Positions 6,673 through 14,798 of a stretch of 29,900 nucleotides of DNA are shown here, piece by piece (position 1 is the stretch's first letter; every line of letters starts with the position of its first letter). The DNA comes from Chloroflexota bacterium (GTDB lineage Bacteria > Chloroflexota > UBA6077 > JADZDV01). The notes under the pieces are model-generated. The model worked only from the letters and a program-made list of their open reading frames with translations. It did no database searches and had not been told where the DNA came from. A program made the position numbers and the translations under genes. The stretch covers positions 1 through 29,900 of the forward strand of contig JADZDV010000177.1 of the NCBI GenBank assembly GCA_020850915.1, in the 5' to 3' direction.

Positions 6673-8772
6673 GTGGACGACGTCCTCCAGATGCCGCTCC
6701 AGTTTCTGAAGGGGGTCGGCCCGCGCAAGGCCGCCGACCTGAAGAAGGTCGGACTCCTGACCGTCGAAGATCTGCTGTTCCGGTTCCCGCTTCGGTACGA
6801 GGACCGTAGCCGACTGCAGCCGATCGTCTCACTGCGACCGGGGACGACGGCGGCGATTGCGGGTGAGGTCCTGCATACGAGCCTCACGCCGACGCGGAGG
6901 CCGGGGTTCCGCTTGTTCACGGCACTGGTGCAGGACGCCAGCGGGCAGGTGCAGGTGGTCTGGCCCAACCAGGCGTTCCTGAAGGATGTCGTACGCTCGC
7001 ATCAGCAGATCGTGCTGTTCGGCAAGGTGGAACTCTGGGGCGCGCGTGGCCTGCAGGTGACCGATCCCGAGTTCGAGGTCCTGCACGCCGAGGCCGGGGA
7101 TGAGTCGTCCGGGTTGCACACCGGGCGCATCGTTCCGGTGTATGAGCGGTCAGGAAGTGTCAGCACCAACATGCAGCGGCGCTTCGTTCATCAAGCGCTC
7201 GAGCTGCTGCCTGCGGCCCTGTTCGATCCGGTGCCCGAGACCCTGGCGGCCACCGCGGGGTGGCCGTCGCGGCGGGATGCCCTTCGGTACACGCATTTTC
7301 CGCCCGCCGGCACCTCCGTCGAGGAACTCGACCACTTCAGGACGCCGGCGCAGCAGCGCGTGATCTTCGAGGACTTCTTCGTCTTTCAGACCGGGCTGGC
7401 GCTGAGGCGCCAGGAGAACGCCCAGGTCCGGAAGGCGCTGGTGCCGAAGGTGGATGGCCGGGTTCGGGAGGCGGCGCGCGCGGTGCTGCCGTTCAAGCTC
7501 ACGGACGGCCAGAAGCACGCGCTCGCCGAAATCGTCGGCGACATGCAGAAGCCCTGGCCGATGCAACGGCTCCTCCAGGGCGACGTGGGCGCCGGCAAGA
7601 CGATCGTGGCCGTCCTCGCGGCGATCGTGGCCCTGGAGAATGGCTTCCAGGTGGCGTTCATGGCGCCCACCGAGATTCTGGCCGAGCAGCACTACCGTAC
7701 GATTGTCCCGTGGCTGTCGGGGACGCGCTTTCGCGCTGCACTGCTGACCGGCCGCGTCAGCGCAGCCACCCGACGAACGTTGCTGCCCGACATCGAACGC
7801 GGCAACGTGCATGTGGTGGTCGGCACGCATGCCCTCGTGCAGACTCAAGTGCGATTCGCCGCGCTGGCACTCGTGATCATCGACGAGCAGCATCGCTTCG
7901 GCGTGCTGCAGCGTGGCGTGCTGGCGGCGAAGGGGAGTCACCCTGACGTGCTCGTGATGACGGCGACCCCCATTCCCCGGACACTGGCGCTGACGGAATG
8001 TGGAGACATGGAAGTGTCGGTGATCCGCGGGCTGCCCCCCGGCCGCAGGCCCATCCGGACGCTCGTGATGGCGGACAACCGGCGCGACGAGGTCTACGAT
8101 CTCGTGCGGCACGAGCTGGATGCCGGCCGCCAGGCGTATGTGATTTATCCGCTCGTCGAAGACTCCGAGAAAGTGGATCTGAAGGCCGCAACGGCGATGG
8201 CGGCGCATCTGGCCACGGAGGTGTTTCCAGATCGGACGGTCGCGCTCCTGCACGGCCGCCTGAAGGGTGACGAAAAAGAGCGAGTCATGCGGGACTTCAC
8301 ATCCGGGACTACCGAGATCCTCGTGTCCACGACGGTGGTCGAGGTCGGTGTGGACGTGCCGAACGCCGCGATCATGGTCATCGAGCACGCCGAGCGGTTT
8401 GGCCTGTCGCAGTTGCATCAGCTACGCGGCCGCGTCGGGCGCGGCGCGCACGGATCGACGTGCGTGCTGCTCTACCAGGCGCCGTGGTCGGACGAGGCTC
8501 GCGAGCGCTTGCGGGCCATGGCTGACACGACGGACGGGTTCGTCATCGCCGAACGGGACCTGGCCCTCCGCGGTCCAGGCGATTTCTTCGGAACCCGGCA
8601 GTCTGGCCTGCCGCAGCTGCGGGCGGGTGACCTCACGCGCGACGCCGACCTGCTCGAGCGGGCATATGGGGAGGCGCGCCGCCACGTGGACGAAGGCCTG
8701 TTGACCGACGCGCAGCGCGCGTACGTGCACGCGGTCTGGCAGCGGCAGTTTGGACTGGTCACCGTCGGATGA
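6673..8772 (+). CDS. recG: ATP-dependent DNA helicase RecG
   Basis: RecG reverses stalled replication forks and branch-migrates Holliday junctions. The 699-residue protein has the N-terminal wedge domain, including an HhH-like FLKGVGPRKAADLKKVG at the start and the OB-fold at about 60-140. Helicase motifs follow: Walker A GDVGAGKT (303-310), DEQH in IIDEQHRFGV (404-407), TATPIPRTLAL (430-440), and in the second RecA domain STTVVEVGVDVPNA and QLRGRVGRG. The C-terminal RecG signature GPGDFFGTRQSGLP is present. Length is close to E. coli RecG (693). The start is a GTG with only a weak ribosome site. The stop overlaps the rsmD ATG by four bases. Confidence 0.97.
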   Translation: MDDVLQMPLQFLKGVGPRKAADLKKVGLLTVEDLLFRFPLRYEDRSRLQPIVSLRPGTTAAIAGEVLHTSLTPTRRPGFRLFTALVQDASGQVQVVWPNQAFLKDVVRSHQQIVLFGKVELWGARGLQVTDPEFEVLHAEAGDESSGLHTGRIVPVYERSGSVSTNMQRRFVHQALELLPAALFDPVPETLAATAGWPSRRDALRYTHFPPAGTSVEELDHFRTPAQQRVIFEDFFVFQTGLALRRQENAQVRKALVPKVDGRVREAARAVLPFKLTDGQKHALAEIVGDMQKPWPMQRLLQGDVGAGKTIVAVLAAIVALENGFQVAFMAPTEILAEQHYRTIVPWLSGTRFRAALLTGRVSAATRRTLLPDIERGNVHVVVGTHALVQTQVRFAALALVIIDEQHRFGVLQRGVLAAKGSHPDVLVMTATPIPRTLALTECGDMEVSVIRGLPPGRRPIRTLVMADNRRDEVYDLVRHELDAGRQAYVIYPLVEDSEKVDLKAATAMAAHLATEVFPDRTVALLHGRLKGDEKERVMRDFTSGTTEILVSTTVVEVGVDVPNAAIMVIEHAERFGLSQLHQLRGRVGRGAHGSTCVLLYQAPWSDEARERLRAMADTTDGFVIAERDLALRGPGDFFGTRQSGLPQLRAGDLTRDADLLERAYGEARRHVDEGLLTDAQRAYVHAVWQRQFGLVTVG

Positions 8773-9338
8773 GGATCATCGGCGGCGCGAGCCGGGGGCG
8801 CACCTTGAAAGCGCCGACCTGGGGCGGCATGCGTCCCACGTCCGACCGGGTGCGCGAGACGCTCTTCAACATCCTCGCGCCCCGCGTGGCCGAGGCACGG
8901 GTCCTCGACGTCTTTGCCGGCACGGGTGCGGTCGGCCTCGAGGCCCTCAGCCGGGGAGCGGCGTCCGCGGTCTTCATCGAATGTGACCGCCGCGCGGCGG
9001 CGCTCATTCGCGAGAACGTGACGCGATGCAGCGCGCTCGAGCGCTGTGCTATCATCCGCGAAGCCGCTGAGACGGCGCTGGCACGGCCGGTGCCGGGCGG
9101 CCCCTTTGACGTCGTCGTGCTCGATCCGCCGTATGATTGCCCGCGGCTGGAGGCAATCGTTGCGCGTGGGGTCACGGCGCTGGCTCCGGCGGGCGTCCTC
9201 GTTCTGGAACATGCGTGGCGACGATCGCCACCGGAACCCGTGGAAGCGCGGCGGACCAGGACCGTGCGCTCCGGCGACAGCGCGCTCAGTTTCTACGAGG
9301 TCGCAGTCCCCGCCCCAGAGAGGCCCGACGACCCATGA
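8769..9338 (+). CDS. rsmD: 16S rRNA (guanine966-N2)-methyltransferase RsmD
   Basis: RsmD methylates G966 of 16S rRNA in the assembled 30S particle. The 189-residue protein starts with the family signature MRIIGGASRGRTLKAP and has RPTSDRVRETLFNIL, SAM motif I in LDVFAGTGAVGLEALSRG and the catalytic VVLDPPYD. Length is usual for the family. It begins in an ATGA overlap with recG and ends in an ATGA overlap with coaD, so the three are probably translated together. The rsmD-coaD pairing is widespread in bacteria and supports both calls. Confidence 0.96.
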   Translation: MRIIGGASRGRTLKAPTWGGMRPTSDRVRETLFNILAPRVAEARVLDVFAGTGAVGLEALSRGAASAVFIECDRRAAALIRENVTRCSALERCAIIREAAETALARPVPGGPFDVVVLDPPYDCPRLEAIVARGVTALAPAGVLVLEHAWRRSPPEPVEARRTRTVRSGDSALSFYEVAVPAPERPDDP

Positions 9339-9874
9339 CCAGCCGTCCTGCCGGTGACCGACGCCTGGCCGTCTACCCAGGCTCGTTCGATCCCCTGACC
9401 AACGGTCATGTGGACATCATTGAGCGTGGATCGAGTCTCTTCGATGAGATTCTCGTCGCGGTCCTCGTCAACGCCGACAAGCAGCCGCTGTTCACGGCCA
9501 GCGAGCGCATTGCGATGATCTCCGACGTGTTCCAGCATCGCGCCAACGTCACGGTCGACACGTTCGACGGCTTGCTGGTGGAATATGCCCAGCGCCGGAG
9601 CGCCTCGGTGATCGTCCGGGGGCTCCGGGCTGTCTCTGATTTCGAGTACGAGTTTCAAATGGCCCTCATGAACCGCCGCCTCGCTCCGCAGCTCGAGACG
9701 GTGTTCATGATGCCGGCCGAGCAGTACACCTACATCAGCTCGAAGCTGATCAAAGAGGTGTTCATGCTGGGTGGCGAGGTGCGTGGCCTCGTCCCGCCCG
9801 TGGTCGAGGACCAGCTGCGGAGCAAGCAAGCCAGCCTGCGGAATCGGCGGCTGACGGAGACACGGAAGGCATGA
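9335..9874 (+). CDS. coaD: Phosphopantetheine adenylyltransferase (CoA biosynthesis)
   Basis: CoaD transfers AMP from ATP to 4'-phosphopantetheine, the step before the last in coenzyme A synthesis. YPGSFDPLTNGHVDIIERG near the N-terminus contains the nucleotidyltransferase TNGH motif. GLRAVSDFEYEFQMALMNRR and YISSKLIKEV are the conserved substrate and ISSxxIKE segments. The protein has 179 residues, about 20 more than E. coli CoaD, with a short extra N-terminus (MTSRPAGDRRL) and a basic tail. The start at 9335 is fixed by the ATGA overlap with rsmD; a longer open frame upstream in the same phase is a shadow of rsmD. Confidence 0.96.
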   Translation: MTSRPAGDRRLAVYPGSFDPLTNGHVDIIERGSSLFDEILVAVLVNADKQPLFTASERIAMISDVFQHRANVTVDTFDGLLVEYAQRRSASVIVRGLRAVSDFEYEFQMALMNRRLAPQLETVFMMPAEQYTYISSKLIKEVFMLGGEVRGLVPPVVEDQLRSKQASLRNRRLTETRKA

Positions 9875-11076
9875 CGTTCGCACATCGCATGAGTCGTATC
9901 TCGCCCTCGCCGACGATGCGCGTGACGGCGGAAGCAGACCGGCTGCGCCGCCAGGGCGTGGACGTCGTCGATCTGGGCGCCGGGGAGCCCGATTTTCCGA
10001 CACCGGAGCACGTGAAGGCGGCGGCGCATGCCGCGCTGCATGAGAACTTCACGAAGTACACGCCCTCGGCGGGCATCCTCGAGCTGCGCGAGGCCGTCGC
10101 CGCGCGATACCGCGACGACTACGCCGTCGAATTCGCGGCCAACGAGGTCATCATCACGGCGGGCGGCAAGCAGGCGCTGTACAACACCGCGATGGTACTG
10201 TTCGAGGAGGGCGACGAGGTCATCACGCACGCGCCATACTGGCCGACGATTCCCGAGCAAGTCAAACTGGCGGGCGCGACGCCCGTGATCGTGCAGACCC
10301 ATGCCGAGGATGGCTTCACCATCCACGCCGACCCGCTGATCGCGGCGATCACGCCGCGGACCAAGGCGATCATCATCAACTCGCCCTGCAACCCGACCGG
10401 GGCGCTCATCACCGAAGAGGCGATGGTGGCGATCGCCGACGCGGCGGCGCAGCGCGGGCTCTGGGTGATCGCCGACCTCACGTACGAAAAGCTCATCTAC
10501 GACGCCGTTCCGCACAACCTGCCGCGGATCCTCGTCGATCGGCTCGGTGATCGCGCCATCATCTGCAGTGCAGCCTCGAAGGCGTACGCGATGACCGGCT
10601 GGCGCTGCGGCTGGGCCGTCGGCCCCCGCGAGTTCATCGCCGCGTGTAACGCGCTCCAGGGACACTCCACATCGAACGTGGCCTCGATCACCCAGAAGGC
10701 GGCCTTGGCGGCGCTGAACGGGCCGCAGGAGGGCGTCACCGCGATGCTCGACGAGTTCCGGGTCCGGCGTGACCGCGTGTGGGAATGGCTCACCGAGGAC
10801 CCGCGGTTCACGTGCGTCAAGCCGCGCGGAGCGTTCTACCTCTTTCCGTACCTGGCGGGGGTGCTCCAGGCCGCCGGCGTCTCGTCGACCGCCGAGTTCG
10901 CGGAGGAATTGCTCAAGGAAGTGCACGTCGCGCTGCCGGCTGGTGAAGGCTTCGACGCGCCCGGGTTCGTGCGCATCTCCTACGCCACGTCGATGGAGCA
11001 GCTGCGCGAAGGCATCTCGCGCCTCCACGAGTTCGTCCGCACGCGCGAGCGCCGCGGGGCGATAGCCGGCCGCTGA
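9871..11076 (+). CDS. Class I PLP-dependent aminotransferase (aspartate/prephenate type)
   Basis: A 401-residue fold-type I aminotransferase. The PLP lysine is Lys237 in SAASKAYAMTGWRCGW, the pyridine-ring contacts are Asn174 in NSPCNPTGA and Asp202 in IADLTYEKLIY, and FVRISYA near the C-terminus holds the substrate-carboxylate arginine. GEPDFPTPEHVKAAAHAAL and TKYTPSAGILELREAV are typical of the AspC subgroup that includes Thermus-type aspartate and prephenate aminotransferases; substrate cannot be decided here. DLTYEKL replaces the more common DEIYEKL. The ATG overlaps the coaD stop (ATGA). The GlcD-type gene follows after 11 bases. Confidence 0.92.
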   Translation: MTFAHRMSRISPSPTMRVTAEADRLRRQGVDVVDLGAGEPDFPTPEHVKAAAHAALHENFTKYTPSAGILELREAVAARYRDDYAVEFAANEVIITAGGKQALYNTAMVLFEEGDEVITHAPYWPTIPEQVKLAGATPVIVQTHAEDGFTIHADPLIAAITPRTKAIIINSPCNPTGALITEEAMVAIADAAAQRGLWVIADLTYEKLIYDAVPHNLPRILVDRLGDRAIICSAASKAYAMTGWRCGWAVGPREFIAACNALQGHSTSNVASITQKAALAALNGPQEGVTAMLDEFRVRRDRVWEWLTEDPRFTCVKPRGAFYLFPYLAGVLQAAGVSSTAEFAEELLKEVHVALPAGEGFDAPGFVRISYATSMEQLREGISRLHEFVRTRERRGAIAGR

Positions 11077-11087
11077 GGCCGACGCAG

Positions 11088-12473
11088 GTGGGGCTCCCTC
11101 CCGAGGCGGCGTTGGCCCTTGCAGCGGTGGTCGGCGAGGCGTTCGTCCGCAGCGACGCCCGGTCACTCGACGCCTATGGCTCGGATGCGCTCCAGCGTGG
11201 CCGGCCGGCCGACCTGGTTCTCCTGCCTGGCTCGACCGCCGAGGTCGCGGCCATTGCACGATGCTGCTGCCAGCACCGGGTGGCTCTGGTCCCGCGGGGC
11301 GCGGGAACCGGATATACGGGCGGGGCCGTGCCCCTGCACGGCGGTGTCGTGGTCTCGATGGAGCGGTTCGATCGTATCCTCGAGATCGACGAGCTCAACC
11401 TCCTGGCCGTTGTCCAGCCCAACGTCGTCACCGGTGTGCTGCAGGACGCCGTCGAGGCGCGCGGCCTGTTCTATCCGCCAGACCCCGCGAGCCTGCGCCA
11501 GTGCGCACTCGGGGGCAACGTCGCCGAATGCGCCGGCGGGCCACGAGCCGTCAAATACGGCACCACGCGGCGCTACGTCCTGGGGCTCGAGGCCGTTCTG
11601 CCGACCGGCGAGGTCGTGCGGACCGGCTCGAAGTGCGTGAAGAACGTCGTCGGCTACGATCTCACACAACTGCTCGTCGGATCGGAGGGTACGCTCGCCA
11701 TCATTACCGAAATCGTCCTGCGGCTGGTGCCCAAGCCCGCACGGCAGGCCACGCTCGGTGCGACATTCGCCAGTGTGCCCGATGCGGTGGCCGCGGTCAC
11801 GGCGCTGCAGACCGCGCGAATCGTACCGGCCACGGTCGAGCTCATCGACGCCGAGTCGCTGCGCGCCGTCGAGCAGCATCTTGGCAGGGCGGTCGCACCA
11901 GCGGGCACGGGCGCGTTGCTGGTCATCGAGGTGGACGGGGGGCCGGCAGGCGTCGACGAGGAGATCGCGCTGGTCGAGACCACGTGCCGCGACGCAGGCG
12001 CCACCGAGATCCGTCGTGCGACGACCCCGGCCGAGCGCGACGCCATTTGGGAGGCACGCCGCTCCCTTTCGGTCGCCCTCCGAGCCCTCAAGCCGCGCAA
12101 GGTCAATCACGACCTCGTCGTGCCCCGTGGTCGTGTGCCAGAGCTCTTCGAGCTGATCGCAGACGTGCGGCGCCGGCACGCCTTGCTCATCCCGTGTTTC
12201 GGTCATGCGGGTGACGGCAATATCCACGTCAATCTCATGGTCGACCCGGACGATGCCGCTGAGATGGCGCGCGCCGCCCTGGCCGAGCAGGAGCTGTTTG
12301 CCGGTGTCGTCGCCCTCAAGGGGTCAATCAGCGGTGAGCACGGTATCGGCTTCTCGAAGGCGCCCTACCTGGGGCTCGAGCTCTCGCCGGAGACGATCGC
12401 GCTCATGAAGCGTGTCAAGGCCGCTTTTGACCCGGCCGGTATCCTCAATCCCGGCAAGATATTTCCGGACTGA
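11088..12473 (+). CDS. FAD-linked oxidase of the GlcD (glycolate/D-lactate oxidase) family
   Basis: A 461-residue flavoprotein of the vanillyl-alcohol-oxidase fold. The FAD-binding domain shows PRGAGTGYTGGAVPLHGG and PPDPASLRQCALGGNVAE; the C-terminal FAD-oxidase domain shows the histidine-bearing GHAGDGNIHVNLM, ISGEHGIGFSKAPYL and the closing FDPAGILNPGKIF. This is the standard GlcD layout: oxidation of glycolate or another 2-hydroxy acid, normally with GlcE and GlcF partners. Neither partner is next to it here, so the electron acceptor and exact substrate stay open. The start is a GTG with GAGG nine bases upstream. The gene ends convergent to the ArnT-type gene, with 82 bases between them in which I see no U-tract terminator. 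Confidence 0.92.
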   Translation: MGLPPEAALALAAVVGEAFVRSDARSLDAYGSDALQRGRPADLVLLPGSTAEVAAIARCCCQHRVALVPRGAGTGYTGGAVPLHGGVVVSMERFDRILEIDELNLLAVVQPNVVTGVLQDAVEARGLFYPPDPASLRQCALGGNVAECAGGPRAVKYGTTRRYVLGLEAVLPTGEVVRTGSKCVKNVVGYDLTQLLVGSEGTLAIITEIVLRLVPKPARQATLGATFASVPDAVAAVTALQTARIVPATVELIDAESLRAVEQHLGRAVAPAGTGALLVIEVDGGPAGVDEEIALVETTCRDAGATEIRRATTPAERDAIWEARRSLSVALRALKPRKVNHDLVVPRGRVPELFELIADVRRRHALLIPCFGHAGDGNIHVNLMVDPDDAAEMARAALAEQELFAGVVALKGSISGEHGIGFSKAPYLGLELSPETIALMKRVKAAFDPAGILNPGKIFPD

Positions 12474-12555
12474 TTCGATGCGGGTGGTGCCGCGCGTGCG
12501 TGCGGGGACGCGCCGACACGTCTCTGCGCGCCGGACGGGACCCGCCGCGTGCCTG

Positions 12556-14223
12556 TCAGCGGTTCGCGACCAGGACGACCTGCTGAAGGTCGCGGGCGGG
12601 ATCGGGCCACAACAGGGTTCCGACCCTGGCGTGAGCCTCGTTGAAGTAGGGCAGGGTGGCCAGGCGGAGCGGTGTGATGCCCCGAGCCCGCTCGAAGCGC
12701 TCGAGCGTCTCGACCGGCACGACCGCGAGCACACGTGACGGGCTTCCGAGGAAATCCGCGAACTGATCGTCGTTGATGACATCCACGGTCCGCGCACCGG
12801 TGTAGAAGACGAGGTTTCGCACGAAGGCCTGATAGGTGCCCACCGGTTCGCCCGCGCGGCGTTCTGCCTGCACGTGCCGGGCCATCTGTTGCACAGTGTC
12901 CTCGCCGGACCCGGAGAGCGCGCCATACTGAAGCGCCGTCAGCGTGACGGCCGCGCCGAGGGCGACGAGAGCCGGCGCGATCCGCCAGGCTCCCCCAAGC
13001 GCACCGAGCACGACGACAAGACCTGCGACCCCCATTGCCACCGACGCCCCGATCGCGAACGGCGTGGCGACGTTGACGAGGAGCGGCTGACCCCGATAGA
13101 GCAACACACCCAGGGCGGCCATCAGGAGGCCGCTGCCGGCCGCACCGAGTATCACCGCCACGTCTGGCAGCGGGCGTACGCGGACACCGTTCAGGCTGCG
13201 CCACTCACGGGCGCGCTCGAGAATCGACGAGGCCAGCAGGATGGCCAGCGGTGGCAGTACCGACAGGATGTAGCGTGGCTGCTTGCCGACCGAGATGGTG
13301 AAGAAGATGAGCGGCAGGGCTGCCCACAGCAGCAGCCGCAGGTCGAGTGTGCCGATGTCCCGCCGACGCGTGAGGAACTGCCGCACCGGGCTCAGCCAGA
13401 CCGAGGCCAGGGGTGTCCACGGCATCAGGCCGCCGGCGACGATGGGGAGATAGAACCACCACGGGCGTGGGTCGTTGAACCGATCGGTCGCGAAGCGCTC
13501 GAAGTTGTCGCCAAGAAAGAAGCCCTCGAGGTACGCGGAACCGTGGTGCATGTACATCGCCAGGTACCACGGCGCGGCGATCGCCGCGAACACCAATGTG
13601 CCCAATCCGAAGTCGGCCGCGGTGACGTTGAGAGATCGGCGCTCGATGAGGACGACCGGCACGATCACGAGCAGCGGGATAGCTGCGCCGACGGGACCCT
13701 TGACCAGGAAGCCCAGTGCCATCGCGACGGCCGACAGCAGTACCCATTTGCGCGGGGTGCGCTCCTGGTCGAGCGTGGCGGCGAATGCGGCGAAAACCGC
13801 CAGGGTGATACAGAAGGCGAGTGGTAAATCGGGCAGCGCCGCGCGGGCCATCGCGAAGTAGCCGAAGTTGGTCGCCACGATCGCGCCAGCCAGCAGGCCG
13901 ACCGACTCGTCATACCAGCGACGCGCACATGCGGCCGTCACGAGCACGAGTCCGAGCCCGGACAGCGCCGCCCACAGGCGGGCGGCCAGTTCCGTCGGAC
14001 CGAGGACGAGCGACGTGGCCGCCGCGAGCCAGTAATAGAGAATGGGTTTCTGAAACCGCGGTTCATAATTGTAGTGCGGCGTCAGCCAGTCGCCCGACTC
14101 GACCATCTCGCGCGCCGCCTCGGCATAGAACGCCTCGTCGGTGTCGGTGATCGCCCCGCGGCCCAGACCCACGAAGAAGGTCAGAGCCGCGAGCAAGAGC
14201 AGGGGCAGCGTTGACTGGCGCAC
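12556..14223 (-). CDS. ArnT/PMT-family membrane glycosyltransferase (GT83-like)
   Basis: A 555-residue integral membrane protein with about a dozen hydrophobic segments. Near the N-terminus TDTDEAFYAEAAREM (residues 26-40) is the acidic first-loop motif of lipid-linked-sugar transferases such as ArnT. FQKPILYYWLAAA and KQPRYILSVLPPLAILLA are further landmarks of this family. Relatives move a sugar from an undecaprenyl or dolichyl carrier to lipid A or protein in the periplasm; the acceptor is not known here. The last 110 residues form a soluble domain. The start is a GTG without ribosome site, with TATGAT eight bases upstream. It is divergent from the CoA-binding gene. Confidence 0.88.
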   Translation of the reverse strand: MRQSTLPLLLLAALTFFVGLGRGAITDTDEAFYAEAAREMVESGDWLTPHYNYEPRFQKPILYYWLAAATSLVLGPTELAARLWAALSGLGLVLVTAACARRWYDESVGLLAGAIVATNFGYFAMARAALPDLPLAFCITLAVFAAFAATLDQERTPRKWVLLSAVAMALGFLVKGPVGAAIPLLVIVPVVLIERRSLNVTAADFGLGTLVFAAIAAPWYLAMYMHHGSAYLEGFFLGDNFERFATDRFNDPRPWWFYLPIVAGGLMPWTPLASVWLSPVRQFLTRRRDIGTLDLRLLLWAALPLIFFTISVGKQPRYILSVLPPLAILLASSILERAREWRSLNGVRVRPLPDVAVILGAAGSGLLMAALGVLLYRGQPLLVNVATPFAIGASVAMGVAGLVVVLGALGGAWRIAPALVALGAAVTLTALQYGALSGSGEDTVQQMARHVQAERRAGEPVGTYQAFVRNLVFYTGARTVDVINDDQFADFLGSPSRVLAVVPVETLERFERARGITPLRLATLPYFNEAHARVGTLLWPDPARDLQQVVLVANR

Positions 14224-14231
14224 AGCGCTGC

Positions 14232-14240
14232 ATCATATCA
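14232..14240 (-). promoter_or_regulatory. Candidate extended -10 TGATATGAT for the ArnT-type gene
   Basis: On the minus strand TGATATGAT is an extended -10 (TGn plus TATGAT) ending eight bases before the GTG at 14223, so the transcript would have at most a base or two of leader. The same nine bases occur upstream of rho at 14674-14682. No ribosome site precedes the GTG. Confidence 0.4.
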
Positions 14241-14250
14241 AGGCGGCAGG

Positions 14251-14270
14251 CCGGCGCCGGAAGGCGCCGG
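14251..14270. repeat. Perfect 8-base inverted repeat with GGAA centre between divergent promoters
   Basis: CCGGCGCC, then GGAA, then GGCGCCGG forms a perfect 8-base-pair dyad. It lies between the outward-facing -10 elements of the ArnT-type and CoA-binding genes and covers the -35 region of the former. As neither gene is transcribed into it, it is unlikely to be a terminator. It could be an operator, or a chance GC hairpin. Confidence 0.4.
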
Positions 14271-14295
14271 GTCGGCCATGTGGCATCGGACGGTC

Positions 14296-14301
14296 TATAC
14301 T
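14296..14301 (+). promoter_or_regulatory. Candidate -10 TATACT for the CoA-binding gene (leaderless type)
   Basis: TATACT matches the -10 consensus at five of six positions and ends six bases before the ATG at 14308, the same geometry as at 3251 and 6070. CGGG directly before the ATG is too close to serve as a ribosome site. No convincing -35 was seen. Confidence 0.45.
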
Positions 14302-14307
14302 GCGGGC

Positions 14308-14676
14308 ATGAAGACCGTTGCGGTGATTGGCGCCTCGAGCGACCGGACCAAGTTCGGCAACAAGGCGGTACGCGCGTTTGCCGCCGCCGGGTATCGGGTG
14401 GTACCCATTCATCCGCAGCAGGCGGATATCGAGGGTCTTCGGACCTACAGGTCGGTGCTCGACGTGCCCGGGATCATCCACATGGCGACCCTGTACGTCC
14501 CGCCCTCGGTTGGTGAGGGGCTCCTCGACGAGCTGGCCGCCAAGGGCATCGTGGAAGTCTGGGTCAATCCGGGCACCGAGTCGGATACGTTGATCGCTCG
14601 CGCCCAGGCACTCGGCCTGCAGCCCATCCAAGCGTGCAGCATCACGGGTCTGGGGCTGAGTCCGGGCCAGTTCTGA
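14308..14676 (+). CDS. CoA-binding (YccU-like) protein
   Basis: A 122-residue protein that is a single Rossmann-like CoA_binding_2 domain. It opens with MKTVAVIGASSDRTKFGNKA and continues with YRVVPIHPQQADIEG, LYVPPSVGEGLLDEL and VWVNPGTESDTL, all in the order seen in YccU-type proteins. The family binds CoA in crystal structures, but its cellular role is not settled. The start at 14308 is chosen over an in-frame ATG at 14278, because the family begins at MKTVAVIG and a TATACT hexamer stands six bases before it. The likely rho promoter overlaps its stop codon. Confidence 0.9.
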   Translation: MKTVAVIGASSDRTKFGNKAVRAFAAAGYRVVPIHPQQADIEGLRTYRSVLDVPGIIHMATLYVPPSVGEGLLDELAAKGIVEVWVNPGTESDTLIARAQALGLQPIQACSITGLGLSPGQF

Positions 14677-14682
14677 TATGAT
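14674..14682 (+). promoter_or_regulatory. Candidate extended -10 TGATATGAT for rho
   Basis: TGATATGAT overlaps the stop codon of the CoA-binding gene (the TG comes from its TGA). It would start transcription near 14689, giving rho a leader of about 110 bases. No good -35 is visible at 17 bases upstream. Confidence 0.45.
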
Positions 14683-14798
14683 CGTTTCCGTCGCCGGCTC
14701 AGCGGCCCGTCCCAGTCACGCGCGGCCCCGCCCCGCGGCCTCATCGGCTACCGACCCGCACAGGCTTCCGACCACCGTTCCATCTCCGGACAGCACCC
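14683..14798 (+). promoter_or_regulatory. C-rich rho leader (possible Rho-binding autoregulatory region)
   Basis: The 116 bases before the rho ATG contain, by my count, 57 C and 29 G. This is a C-over-G bias like that of Rho utilisation (rut) regions, in unpaired-looking sequence with repeated CC and YC steps. E. coli rho is known to repress itself by Rho-dependent attenuation in its leader. A similar loop here is inference. No Shine-Dalgarno sequence is visible at its end. Confidence 0.4.

Noticed and set aside
7150..8418. 422-codon minus-strand open frame inside recG
   Set aside because: The translation is His/Arg-rich without domain logic, and it lies wholly within the well-supported recG frame.
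9730..11259. 509-codon minus-strand open frame opposite coaD and the aminotransferase
   Set aside because: It spans several real plus-strand genes and is Arg/Gly-rich without a family pattern.
12474..12555. Terminator between the convergent glcD-type and ArnT-type genes
   Set aside because: Several GC-rich imperfect pairings are possible, but none has a clean stem plus a T-run.
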